Program-made: the position numbers and the translations under genes | Part shown: positions 24,077-36,500 of the stretch, piece after piece | How the letters are laid out: each line of letters begins with the position of its first letter | Numbering within the stretch: the stretch's first letter is position 1 | Assembly (NCBI GenBank): GCA_026261815.1 | Contig: JAMPIT010000890.1 | Location: 9,702,001-9,766,000, forward strand | DNA length: 64,000 nucleotides | DNA from: Monarcha castaneiventris obscurior | Lineage: Eukaryota > Chordata > Aves > Passeriformes > Monarchidae | Direction of reading: 5' to 3' | Notes under the pieces: model-generated | Told to the model about the DNA's origin: nothing | Databases searched by the model: none | Seen by the model: only the letters and a program-made list of their open reading frames with translations

Positions 24077-26237
24077 TTTTTTAAAAAATACTTTGTGGGG
24101 ACTATATGTATGTAATGCTATTATATATTGATTTTAGATAAAGATCAAGATATAATGACTCACAATTTTATCGCCTGCCATAAGCAGAAGAAAATCTTGA
24201 TGTGCTTGAAGTAGTTGTGTTGCTAAGGATATATTGTATGGTTCTAATCCAGATGAGTGATGATCAAGGAAGTAATAACCTGTTATTATCCATCAGACAG
24301 GAGTCCCTTGCCAACCAGAGACAGAAATCATAATTCACAAAGGTTGCCATGTGAGAATTTAGTTTCTGGAATCTAAATAGGCACAAACAAAATTAATAAG
24401 CTGTTGGCATCACTGTCTATGAAGAGACACCTTGAATCCAAATTCTTTGAATATTTTCCTGTGCCCAGCAATAAGTTCTATCTCTTATCTGGGGTCGATT
24501 TTGTGTGCTGTCTGTTGTCTATGGATTATGGATTTGAAGATTTTAGTGAAAAATAATAGGAACTTGTGTTCATTGGCAAAAGCTAAGTTTAAAGCAATCC
24601 AATGAAAAACTAATTTATTTGAAGTGCATACAATTTTATATGACTGACTTTCATCCTTCTTGCCATTAGACACCAAACCTGCACCATAAAGACGTGTTGG
24701 GTTCTGATCAGGAGGTAGAGAGGGAGTTACCTCCACAAAGTCCCCAAGAGCCTGAGTACAGCAACTGGTCACAAAGGTCTCTCATGATACCGTGTGTTAC
24801 TCTTTCTTAAGAAAATAGCATGTTCTGATTTCAGGTTGAATAAAACCTTTCATACTTTCTCCTACAATGTTATCTGGACACTCAGGATAAAGAGAGGGAT
24901 CTGCTACTAGCTCTAGGCATGTTGTGTGCCAAAGGTAAAGCTGTATTTATAGGAGCTCCTGGAGTGCAAAGGCCAAAGGTTGAGGGAAATAGAGTGGGCA
25001 CAACTCAAAATATCCAGGAAAATTAAATGTTAGAACAGGCATATTGTAGGATTTGTCTTTTCTAACAAGCACACTTATCTGTGTGGACTAAACAAGGTTA
25101 GTCTTGTAAGATCACTTGGTGCTTCAAAGAAACTAATCAGGAGAAGCCTATCCACAGGCCAGTGATGAGTTTAGCTCATTTTGTGGTTTTAAGTTGGTTG
25201 CCTGAATGCCAATAAGGAAAACAAAAACAAAACCAAAACCCAAGCACCACAAGTAAGGCAGATCTGCACCACTGTAGGTGAGTATCTTTGCAGCAGTCTA
25301 GTGTAGATACTGCAGCAGGTTTGCTTCTTGAGCACCTGCCGTTCCTGCCAGCCTTGTGCTGGGGATAGCATGAGCAGCTGGAATAACAGGGATGTGGCCT
25401 CCTCCCCTCCGTTGTACTGATTCCTAGACCAGTTAAATCTTCCTCTGCTGCTGGGTCTGATACTTCATGGCTGTGCATCTTTTGTAGTCCCTTATTGTGA
25501 CTGTTGGCTGTGAGCACCAACCTTTCTGTTTATTAGGCAAGGAATTTACCTAAGGAGCTTTTAAATAAGAAGCATCATTTCTTCTAGTCGTTGCTTAAGT
25601 ACAGGTTTTCCCCTTTTCTTGAACTTTGTCTTCTGTTGACCAAGACTAAGAAAGATGTAGGGTTTTTGGTTGCAAGCCTATACCTCGCTGGCTCTAATGC
25701 TGTATCAAGCACTGAGAGTGTCTCTGGGACAAGTTGTGTTTTGCATGTATAATTTCTGTAACTTTACTGAATCCAAATGTGGCTTTGAAAAACAGCTGGT
25801 TCTGGTTAATTTAGTAATTCTCTCTCAAAATGCAAACAGATTGTGGAGGTACATTCTCCTCATCATCCCAAATATTGTTTTGTTTCTCCTTGCCACTGTG
25901 GCTGAGCAGACAGTGATAACTTGCAAGAGAGTTACAGAAGATCTCTATTTTAGACTATGGGATTTTTCTGTTCATCTGAATGAACTTGCCAAAGATGGAT
26001 AGGCCCCTTTTACCTGTGTGTGTCTATGGCATGAATGGTTTGAAGTAAGCAGACTTCCATCAAGCATGAGTACAGTCCTGCTGGTTTCCTTCCCTGTGTG
26101 AATGTGCCTGTGTGAGAGAATATTTATTTATAATTATGCTTGTATCTCTAACAAAAACACTTGTTCAAATGAGAGGAAAGGGAATGAGTGACAGTAGGTG
26201 TTCAGCCCGTGGGGTGAGTGACCAGAAAAAGGCAAGT
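24077..26237. other. Unique noncoding DNA
   Basis: No gene is recognised. A plus-strand 110-codon frame at 25670-26002 has two hydrophobic stretches but no recognisable family. A minus-strand 114-codon frame at 25176-25520 is likewise unrecognised. Neither has convincing start context or splice sites. Confidence 0.55.
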
Positions 26238-26300
26238 GGCTCAGCAGCCCTGCTGAGCCGGCGCCTGCAGAGCGTGTGCTGCCAGGCAGTGCTGCCTGCG
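26238..26300. repeat. GC-rich cluster of perfect inverted repeats
   Basis: Two perfect hairpins lie within about 60 bp. ggctcagcag (26238-26247) pairs with ctgctgagcc (26250-26259) across a 2-base loop. caggcag (26283-26289) pairs with ctgcctg (26292-26298) across tg. Between them are the palindromes gccggc and ggcgcc, with several CpGs. tgctgag resembles a Maf/NF-E2 half-site, which is only an inference. The patch lies inside a 171-codon plus-strand frame (26112-26627) that I do not regard as a gene. Confidence 0.75.
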
Positions 26301-28812
26301 GCTGCTTGCTGGGGGCCACTGATCCATTGGATGAACAAGGCTCGAATCAAAGACCAGGAGACAAGCCATGTCCTTTCCCTTTCCACTCCTTTGCTATCCA
26401 TTAACCCCCACAGGCTTTCCTCTAACAAAAATGCAGACGTACACACACACAACCATCTGTCCCTCTCGCTGTGTTTCATTTTCAAGATGACTGATGAGGG
26501 AAAGAAACCTCTTCTGAGATGTTCACTGATAACATATCAGATAAAATACAAAAATAAGCTCACTCTATATATTTCAGGATTTACTTTTTCTGTAATAGGT
26601 GGCCTTTCCTGTCATGAAACACACTAGCAAAGAAATAGGCAGGTACCTCTTTAGCTGCAGTGCTAACTGTGAGTGACTTTTAGTGCCAGAACATTATGTA
26701 ACTTGAAGTAGAAAATGCTGCTTCAGAGGAAGGTAACTCTGATGGATTGTGGCATAACAGAGCTATGTCACTCTTTGAACACAGGTCTAAGTGACCTTAG
26801 GCCCATATATTGGCCTCTATTTGCTTAATGATAAAGAAAATGTACTGCTTATACTTAATGTACTTTTCAGCCATGCATTTGAAAGTGTTGACAAAGAAAA
26901 CCATTGTATAAATGATCTAATGCCATCTCTGTTTAGGTTTTGAGCTGCATTGGCATTGCTGGTGAGGAACTTTAACTTGAGTGCTGTGCGCAGGAATGAA
27001 TGCCTAAATCCAATGCAGCTCCCTGTTACCTCAAATTTTCAGAGGTGTTTGAACCTGGAAGTATCTTTTAAAATCAATTTTAAATGTTAACAGATTTTTC
27101 TGATCAAGATTATCAGAACTATGACAAATGAATCACTAACATTAAACACAGGATTGAGGATAAAGAGCTTGATTTTGCTATAATCATGTCAATTGGAGTG
27201 GTCAGTGCTACAGAGGTGATATCTATTATATCTGTTTCACAAAAAAAACCAAGAAGTGGGGGTTTTTTTAAATTTTACTCATAGAACAGAAATTCGGCAC
27301 ATCTAAGGGCAGGAAAAGGTTGCATTGACGGCTTACATTGTATCTTGTGAAGGAAAAAAATGAAAATTACTACAGGCAAGTGTTAAATTAAGGTTAATGA
27401 TTTCTCAGAATATGCTATGCTGGTTTTTGTTGCCTGTATTTCACATGACACAAATCTGGTGAAGGTTAGGTTTCAGGGTCAGGGGCAATAACTTTTCTCC
27501 AGAGACTTTTGTCATATTCAGACTGTGACTCAAAGCCAGACTCCTCTTTACACAAACCTGATATAGAACTCCCAGGCTGAAATTGGAGCATGTGAAAGGG
27601 ACTTTCAAGCGTCTGTGCTTCTGCTCTGCAGTGCTCAAGCTTTCATGGAGAAAAAGGGGGGAAAAAACCTTAAGTTATCAGCAGAAATGCAAGTGCTGTG
27701 TAACATATGGTTCTGTGGGAGACAGTCCCTTAGTAACAATCCAGATTTCAAAATTGATATTTGCTTCTGGCAAGAAGTTCAAAAAGTGCACTCTGGTGTC
27801 TCTAGGTTAATGTAACACTGGCTTTGGCCATGACTTTCAAGGGCTTTGAGGGACTTTCTAAGCTGCATCAGGATCCCAAAAAGGAAAAAAACAATAGTTC
27901 ATAACCTTCAAACTAAGCCACTTCCTTACATTCCGAGATTTCCTTCAGCTTGGAAGAGCGTGATCATAGGGAAATTGCTATCTTTAGGTTTCTCAGGGAT
28001 TTCCTGGCTAGAGAGAGGGATCTTTGCCTTCCACATTAAAGTGCTTTGAAGTAGTTGAATGAAAATAACAGGAAATTACTGTTTTGGTAAACATCGACAG
28101 TTTTCAGAAAATTTGAATCAGTGACTGAATTGATAGCAGGACATATCTTAAGAGAAATGCAAATTCTATTTCACTTGCAATATGATGCTTAATTATACTG
28201 TTTATCTTCCTTGAAATATTTCACAGCAATGTATGATATGCAATGTCCAGTAGAAAGGAAAATTGATCCAGGGAATACTGATTGTATCCACTTTAATCAA
28301 ATGTTAAATACTACTGTAATGTGCCACATTAAGGAGGCACTTGCTCAATGTGCCCAATCCCAGCACAGACTGCTCCAAATTTTCTGGCATGACCTTGGAA
28401 ACACCGCAAACTTCTCATACTCCCTGCATCTCTAAGAACAGAATTGTACCTTGCTCTTGTGTTTGCATCCACCTCTAGCAGCACTTGCTAGGGAGTAGCA
28501 AGTCAGTTCAGGCTGGTTTCCAAAGTTGCACTGGAGTAGCAGTATGCATTTTCATTTTTAAGACACTGTTACTGAAGTATTACTTGGATAACAAATTGAC
28601 TTAACCCAATTGCCATTAATGAGTTCCAGTGCATGTAAGTCATACTTGCATGGAAAAAAAAGAACATGAAACCAAATAGTTCTCTAGTTGTCACAGCTGA
28701 AAAGGGATTGATTTCTTTGTCCAGTGGCCTTTTGGCCTCTCATTTTCTCTTCCTGGAGAACACTTGTTGACTGGGGCAGCTGTGATGGAGAAGCCTGCAT
28801 GCAGTAGCCTGG
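26301..28812. other. Unique AT-rich noncoding DNA
   Basis: Nothing recognisable. Open frames up to 75 codons only, apart from the tails of frames that start upstream. Confidence 0.6.
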
Positions 28813-28835
28813 GAGGGGAGCATCCCCCTCCCCTC
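28813..28835. repeat. Perfect hairpin, 8-bp arms
   Basis: gaggggag (28813-28820) is the exact reverse complement of ctcccctc (28828-28835), with a 7-base loop. No T tail or other sign of a terminator follows. It is a GC-rich local fold of unknown meaning. Confidence 0.7.
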
Positions 28836-30390
28836 TGAGGTTCAGCCCATGGTTAGTTGATGAGCCTGAACAAATCACATTACCTACCACAGCCCTACAA
28901 CGTCTGCCTAAAATTTAGAGGCAATAACGTTTTTCTGCACTGACTGGGAAACAACAAATCCATATTTCATTACCAAGGAGTGCTCAAGGGCTTGTTTCAT
29001 GCAGTAAGGGAGGCACATCTGCGTGCAGTAGAGGGTACTCTGCTGTCAGTATCCATCTATGGCTGCTTCTCTGCCTCTTTTTTCCCCAGAACTGGGCAGA
29101 CTATTCTACAATGGTTTAGACTGAGAAAAACAAATTTTGTAGCAACTTTGTGGTTCAGTTAAAGGTGCATCCTTGTACCCATCTCTGAGAAGAGAGACAG
29201 TCCCTTATGTCACTCATATCTCTTTAATATGCCAACTATGCCATTGGTTTTACTTTTTCACTTCATCCTTGTACTTCAGAAGTGAGTTTGAAATGCTTTC
29301 TCTGAGAAAAATGTCAGCTCATTTCACTAGATGGCCGTGTATATTACTGCCAGGTGTCAAAAGTGCCATTCACCTGCTGATAGGCTCCTACATATCTCCA
29401 GTGAAGAATTTTTACTCTTCTCTGGCTTGTATCCTTTTGTCCACTGCATTGGGACAAAGATAACCATAGATTTAGTGTGTAAAGCCTTGGTTTTCCACCT
29501 CTGGGATAATGGCTCACATCCAAGTTGACCCTCTTAAGTGCAGTCACTGAAACAGATGGAGATGAGGCTTGGGTAGGCATAAATCTGACTGGTTATGAGG
29601 ATGGTTTGTAGCAATTTGAACTCACTAGATACAGAAGGCAAAATCTACATGAGTAAAGGGAACCACACTGAGCACATCATTCTGAGGAACACCAGTACGT
29701 GCATGGGAAAAAGAAGGAATAAAAAGGTTTTCAGAAGACTCACTAATTGGGCTGGCACATGTTTTCAGAGGAACATGGGGTGGTGGGCAGGTAACAGGGC
29801 TTCCTGTTCAGCACTGCAGCATCTGAAGTCAGAGGGGATTGTACTGAGCCTCCCTGATCTTCTCTATATGACGCTTCTGATGATCACAGTGTGGAGTTCT
29901 GATTAATTTAACTTTAATGTGCTTGAAAAAGAGAAAAAGGAATTCAGAACTGAGATATAGGGAGCAAAAAGGAGATCTGTGTTATACTTGTGGTTCTGGA
30001 GACAGCTGTTGGTTTTTCACCCTGAAAATTTTGTAGGGAATGTTCAAAGCCTGAACACTAGTGGTTTCGATAACAACGTTCTCCTTGGATATGAAGAATT
30101 ATTGCTATTTACCCCATAACTCATCTACAAGTTCCTTATGACCTTTCATGGGCTTTAGTCAAAAATAAAGTTGACTAATCTGAGTAGTTTAGGGTTTTTT
30201 TTTATTTTTGTACAAGGCCCAGTAGAGACACTTCTGCAAGGTTTTAAAACTGCAAGTTCACGTTCTGTGATCTTTGAGGAGTGCAGCTGACCTTACAAAG
30301 GGAGTGGGGTAATTTTTTATTTAAATACCTTCAAACTCCTACTCCCAGCCTCAGGTAGCATTTTAGCTTTTGTTTGGGGCAGAGTAGAGG
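28836..30390. other. Unique noncoding DNA
   Basis: No gene, mobile element or RNA recognised. Open frames of about 100 codons (29595-29906 plus, 29173-29463 plus) have no identifiable domain. Confidence 0.6.
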
Positions 30391-30412
30391 TTTGTTTGTT
30401 TGTTTGTTTGTT
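30391..30412 (+). repeat. (TTTG)5 microsatellite
   Basis: Five uninterrupted tttg units followed by tt. A tetranucleotide microsatellite, expected to vary in length. Confidence 0.95.
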
Positions 30413-30527
30413 GGAGGTTTTTTGCCTCAGATAGTTTTCATTTCCCACCCCACCACCCTGAATTACCACAACTAACATACTTGGTTTTCAGCTCTGTAGC
30501 CTTTAATTGCTGGTGTTAGACATTCTC

Positions 30528-30552
30528 TTTTTTTTTTTTTTTTTTTTTTTTT
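30528..30552. repeat. Poly(T) tract, 25 bp
   Basis: The longest homopolymer in the window: 25 uninterrupted T between 'cattctc' and 'atccc'. It could mark the poly(A) end of a minus-strand retro-insertion lying at higher coordinates, but I recognise no retrocopy next to it. Length may be unreliable in the assembly. Confidence 0.9.
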
Positions 30553-33500
30553 ATCCCATATCTGCATTTTTCTCTTAATCTTTAAATTGTGTTTTGGATG
30601 CTGGTATAATTAGATCAGTAGCTACCAGGTGAGGAAAGTTGAAACAGCCATTTTATCAAGCTGAAAAAACCCTGGCTTAGTGGGGGGCTATGTGGTGTGC
30701 TGATTTTTTCCTTTTCCCTTTTTTTTTCCCTCGGATATTTTTCCGAGGCACCCTAAGGCTAGCATTTTGTTTTTTAATGGTAGAAAAAAAATGTTTTATT
30801 CTCATTATTTGTGTACAGACATATTTCTTGTCTATTGTTTTATATAACAACATCTATAGGCCCACTTTGAGAAATTTATGAACACTGTCCCAAAGAGTAC
30901 TAGTTGGATTATTAAAATTAATAATCTACAGTTGGAGGTCTTTTAAGATAAGTTTTGTTTCCCCTCTAACCTCACTTGTATGTGCAAGGAAGTAGTTTTC
31001 TGAAAGTCATTCTTAGTTAAGAGTAAACAACCAAGTGAACACACTGCAGGCAATGTGCTGCAATTAATATGAGAGCTGTCAGGGGGGTATATTATAATAA
31101 AATGAACTGACAACACTGTTCAAAGGCTGAACTTAAAGTTTCTACTCCAAGGAGAAAATTATATTTATGCTGATTATAACTTGCTTTTCAATGACAGGCT
31201 TCTTTTATGAGAGATAAATTTATTTTGTGTTGTGAGTAGATGAGGAAAAAAAACTGTTCCTTTCCTTGAAGAAACTGGCTTAGAACTTTAAATTACAGTG
31301 GCTGAAACATTAGGGGAAAATAGAAAGCTCACAACAAACACCAAACAGCTGCTTCTGCTGTATATTTAATATGTACAGCTCTATTAGATTGGTTTATTAA
31401 TCCATCTGCAGGTACCCTGCAACAGGGGCCAGATGGCTCAGGAGATGAATAACAGCATAAAAAGGTTTGCAAGTAGCAATCTACTGCAAGTCAGAAATAT
31501 CCAAATGATGTTGCCTTCAGGTGTCTGTTCAGTAACCAGCAGGGATGACTCTGGAGGGACAGTCTCACTCCAGTGCCTTGTCCTGTACCACTGAAACTGC
31601 TCCAAGATTTTCTCCCATCTGAAAAGAAAAACAGAACACTAGAAACAATGACAGGCAATCAGGCAAGTGCTGCCTAAACGTCAGTGATGATGCTCCCTGG
31701 TAGGATGCTGCAGGACGTTTTATTTTGGGATAAAGCACAGCAGGTGACTCCATAGGTGGCAGTGGATCCACGTTCACAGCTGTCTCCTGGGCTCTGAAAT
31801 GTGCACACAGCAGGCTTCCAAAACGTGGCATCAAGGTCTGTGCTGGAAAGCTGCCAAGGGATTGCATGTTTTGTACACATTGTAATACACACATCTGTGC
31901 ACACCGCAATTTAATAGTCTTCATTTCTAAACTTACCTTATCAAATCTGGTCTTGAATTGTAAATTGAGGTGCATTCTTTTAGCTGGGTTTTCTGAAAAC
32001 GTAGGCAACAAATATTAGGAAAAAATTAGTGCCAGGTTTTGTGCCTCCTTCTCCGCATTTATCTTCTAAAAGTTTAGAAGTGGTTTGCTGTTTTGAATTT
32101 ATGTTTATGGAAACTGGTATTATTAGGTATCAGGCTAAAAGAAGTGAGAAGCCATGGTACCACAGCATTAATAAAGATGGTATAAAATGAGTTATACAGA
32201 TGCAATACAAACATGATCCTGCTTTTTCTCTCTGATGGGATTATAAAGAACCATGATAAGATTCATCACATGACTAAACCTGCAAAAACTCAGTTTCATG
32301 GTCAGAGCATGCTGCAGGTGTATTTCTCCAGACACCCTACCTGTGTGTGGATATTACCTTGTCACTCAGGGTAATATGACACCGTCACCATCATAATACA
32401 ATATATGAATTGTATCAGATCCCTCGTGTCAGTTCTGTTTTCAGGCATCAGAAGTAAAATGAATTTCTCCTGCCTCTTGGGCCCTAGGAAGGCAATCCTT
32501 TACCTTTAATCCTTTGAACTGCTTTTGGAATTAAGGGAGTGGGTTGTAGATTGCCCAGATTGTAGGCTTGCGTTGGAGGCCTGCTCTGATGTCAGCTAGG
32601 CCAGGCATGCCACGCGACTCAGAGGACAAATGATGCATACGTGTGTAATGGGATTGACTACAGCATGAATACAGGCTATGAATGACTTTGCACCCTGATG
32701 AAGGGGGGTGCTGCCCCACATTGGCCCCTTTTAAGCCTGGAGGTGTGCTTAGAAGAGCTGTTGAGGGTGGTCTAAGGAGGTATCCACGACACCAAGATAA
32801 GCGGTTCTCCGATATCTCTGTCTCTTGTAACACTCTGAAGGTATTTGTACCTTGTATCTTAGTTTGTAATAGGTCACTCTGATGACTACTTAGTACAACC
32901 ATATCCTGTTGCTGTACTTCAAATTCAAATAATCCCTTGGTCTCCTTGCTTTTAGGGCATCAGTTGAAACTTAAACTCCTCATCCCCAAATGCTAATGGA
33001 TATGGCTGCCAAAATAAACACAGAGCCCCTTAAAATTAATTCTTTTGGGATTTATTTAATGCTGGTTCTTTGTGTGGTTGTTGGCGTTTTTTTAATTATT
33101 ATTTTTTGTTAGGGTCTTCCTCATGCCTTGTTGTTGCTAGTCTGGTAGATTATACCAAAGACAGAAAATTCTGAGATTTCAAATAGAAGCAGGGACAGGG
33201 CTGGATTCAGAGCCACAGCTACATGTGTGTAATTCTTGAGAATTATTCTGTTGAAGCACATCAGCTTTGTGTCTGTGTTTCCCAGCTCAAGTACATTAGT
33301 GAAGTCAGTGATGTTAAAATGAAGAAATAAAGGCCAGATATTTAAGTGGCTTAGATAGATTCAACTTCATAGCTTCCCTGGACCCACAGCAGTTTGCATT
33401 TGCTGACGATTTGACTCAGTGTACTAAGTCCAAATAATCTATAAAAATAAAACCTGTAGAAACAATAAAAAATTAAGATACCTGCTACATAATTAATTGT

Positions 33501-36500
33501 AAATCTTAATTCTTCAATGAAATAAGATAATTTGACATGGAAATACAACTTTAATGCTGTAGATTAAAAGGATGATTATTAATATTGTTGTTAATATGAT
33601 CAAACAGTACAAACTATTGAGTGAAACATGAGCTGAAGGACTTGGGGATGTAAAAGCAGTTAGTGTTCAAGTCCAAAATTACATCCTGTATGAATTCAGG
33701 TGGAAGAATCAGATTTGAGGTGTTAAATCTGAACACAAGAATTTGTTTCTACTATCTAGTGATTTTTACTTGATCTGCTCTAGCAGATAAGTAATTATCA
33801 TATTTAAAAACAATCCCCCCCTATTTTATTTATTTAGCATGCTTTCAGGCTGTCATCTACCTTAGATAAAATAAGAGGAAGTAGACCAAGAAGGTTCTTG
33901 GCTAAAATTGAGTATATTTTCCTTTACAAAGCAAGAATCTAATCAAATGCTTTACTAGCAGCTCCATGAATACAATTTCATAAATCAATAATTAATTCAT
34001 TTTATAATTGCTGCATCTATGCTTCATTCATCCTAGGTGTCCTACGTATAGGGAGCTCTGAAGCTGCCTCTTTGGTGTTCCCTGAATGGCTGCAGATGGT
34101 CACTCTTTCCTCATCTGTTAGCTCCTTTAGTTTCCATTGTTTTTTTTATGGAGACTCCACTATGTCCTTTAACTTCCCCCCTCTGTTCTCTCTTGGAACT
34201 ACTTATCTTCATCACACATCTCTTTCAATCTGTCCCAAAATTCACTCTTGCTTTTTGCTGCATATCTCCTCACTGTTCACACATGGGTAATGCTTCATTC
34301 TTCCAATCATGTGTTATTCCGTCACTTTTAATGCATGGGAATAAAAAAGGCTTTTCACGGTGCCTGCTGTCAAGTGCATTTAAGGGACTGTATTCATGGC
34401 AGAGAGTAAAAGCTATGGCTGGGGGCAATTAAATGCACTAGTGAAGCAGAGGAGTTTCCTGACTGCAGGGTCCACATGAGCATAATCCGTCCTAGAGCTG
34501 AGGAAGTCTTATCCTTCACTGAGGCCACAGGGAGCTGAAAACTCTGAATGCTTTGCAGGAGAACATAATGAAATTTATGGAGAAGCCAAGGAATATCTCA
34601 TAAGGATGGCTTTATGAAACGTTACTCTTGCCTTGTAGGGGCCCACAGGTTTTATGATGCTGCCTTGTTCAAGGCAACACCATTGACAACATAGTAAGAG
34701 CCTTGGCAGCACATCAGTTAAGAGATAAAAATGGAAAATGCTCTAGTGAGACCTAGATTTTGCTGGTTTCTCTGATGCCTTACTACAGCTATGGCCCTGC
34801 TCTACTCTTCAGTGATGAATAAAAGCAAACACCACATAACCATGGCAGTAGGAGTGCTGTAAATGTACACAGCTGTGCTAATAATCCTGCCCCTTTTTTT
34901 AGTGCATGGGTTGAGATGGTTAGTTGTTATGAAAATAGCTGGAATAGCATCTGAGAGTCTGATTCTCTAGTCTGAATTTGTTAATGAGCTAATTGGGGTG
35001 CACATTAAAAAAGATTCTTAAGGTATTTACACGTGTACAGTGGAAGATTTTCAATCTTTTATCTACTTGGCTGCAATAAAGAAAATCAATTAAATGAAAA
35101 AATGCCATCTACTAAGGATTAGTGCTTGCAGAGACTTCATTGCAATAAAGATTTTTCAAGAAGAAAAGATTAAACTTGTAGACTTGGGGTATTTTGTAAT
35201 TTTTTTTGTCTTAACTGGCTTACATATTTTCAGATGCATTTCAGTTAATTTAATTGTTTCATTTATGTTTTCCTCTCCCCATCTACTTCTGTGCTCACCA
35301 AACAAAAAATTCATGTACTCACCTGGAAGAATATTGTAATCCTTGCATTGAAATCTTGAAAATGTATAGAAGCAAATATAAGAGAGATTTCAAGGATATG
35401 CAGCGTGCTTCTAGTAAGTGTGGATCAAGTGCAATAGAACAGTTTCAAAATTAACTAGCTCCAAAACAATGAAATCTTGCTCTATCTTCCTTCCAAAAAA
35501 CTTGCTTAGATTATTTCATGTGAATGAAATTAATCTGGAACACCAGCTTCATCCAAAAATCATGCTGTTCTGCTTTCTTCATCCACATCTCTCAATTTGT
35601 CTTGCTGAAGAACACTGGGCAGATTTAGTGTCCAGTGCATTTCTGTAGTCAAAAATACTAAATCTCATGATACACTCTATATCCAAATGTGCTGTGCCAC
35701 TGTATTTCTTCTGTTGGTCAGAACAGCAGATTCTAACATAATTTATTCCTCAATTCCCACTCACCTGGCCATCCACACCAACGAGAAAGGTGTCCCACAT
35801 TCATATCCTCTCCTGCATATAGGGAGAGTTCAGACCTTTTGTGCACAGACACAGACATTTAGAGTTGCCTCCTGACTTAGGCACTGGGTGAGTGATCTCT
35901 AACTGCAAAAATTGTTAGAACAAGATGATCTTCAAAAAACAGTTAACACGATACTTGGGAAGGATAAACATGCTGCTGATTTAAAAAATGACGGCAAAGG
36001 TTTTGCTAAGTGGAAAGGTAGCTCATACTCCTATGGAAAGTTTTGCTTAAGGAATTTGCTGCTGAATGTTCTCAGATGAGCTTATATACCAATTTAGCTC
36101 CCCAGTCCAGCCTGCCTGAAATTTGTATCAGTGTTTCTGTTGCCTTTCCAGACGTGTGTATATGTGTGTATGTTTGGACCTGCATGGCCACACTCAGTGA
36201 ATGTGATTTTTTTCCTTAGTGAAAAGGGGTAGGACTTGAAGGAACATCTTCTAAATGAGGTTGGATTAATCATCCCAACCAGAAAGTTGCATTTCTAAGA
36301 GGTGATTCCATGCCTGATGGATTCCTATTCAGTGCAGTTTATGTATGTAATATTCAGATCAGAATTATACTAGGGGAAAGAATAGTGAAACATCATGATT
36401 GTATTGAGGTGGAACAATTACAATACAACTAGCTACACTGCTTAAATATTAATTTTTATGAAAGACATTCATTATACTCTTCATCTGGTAAGTTGCTCTC

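Noticed and set aside
25670..26002. 110-codon plus-strand frame with hydrophobic segments
   Set aside because: No recognisable family, no strong start context or splice pattern.
26112..26627. 171-codon plus-strand open frame
   Set aside because: Overlaps 106- and 61-codon minus-strand frames, has no recognisable domain, and its middle is the GC-rich palindrome cluster. Probably chance.
28813..28835. Hairpin as a transcription terminator
   Set aside because: Rho-independent terminators are bacterial. This is eukaryotic sequence with no T tail and no gene upstream.
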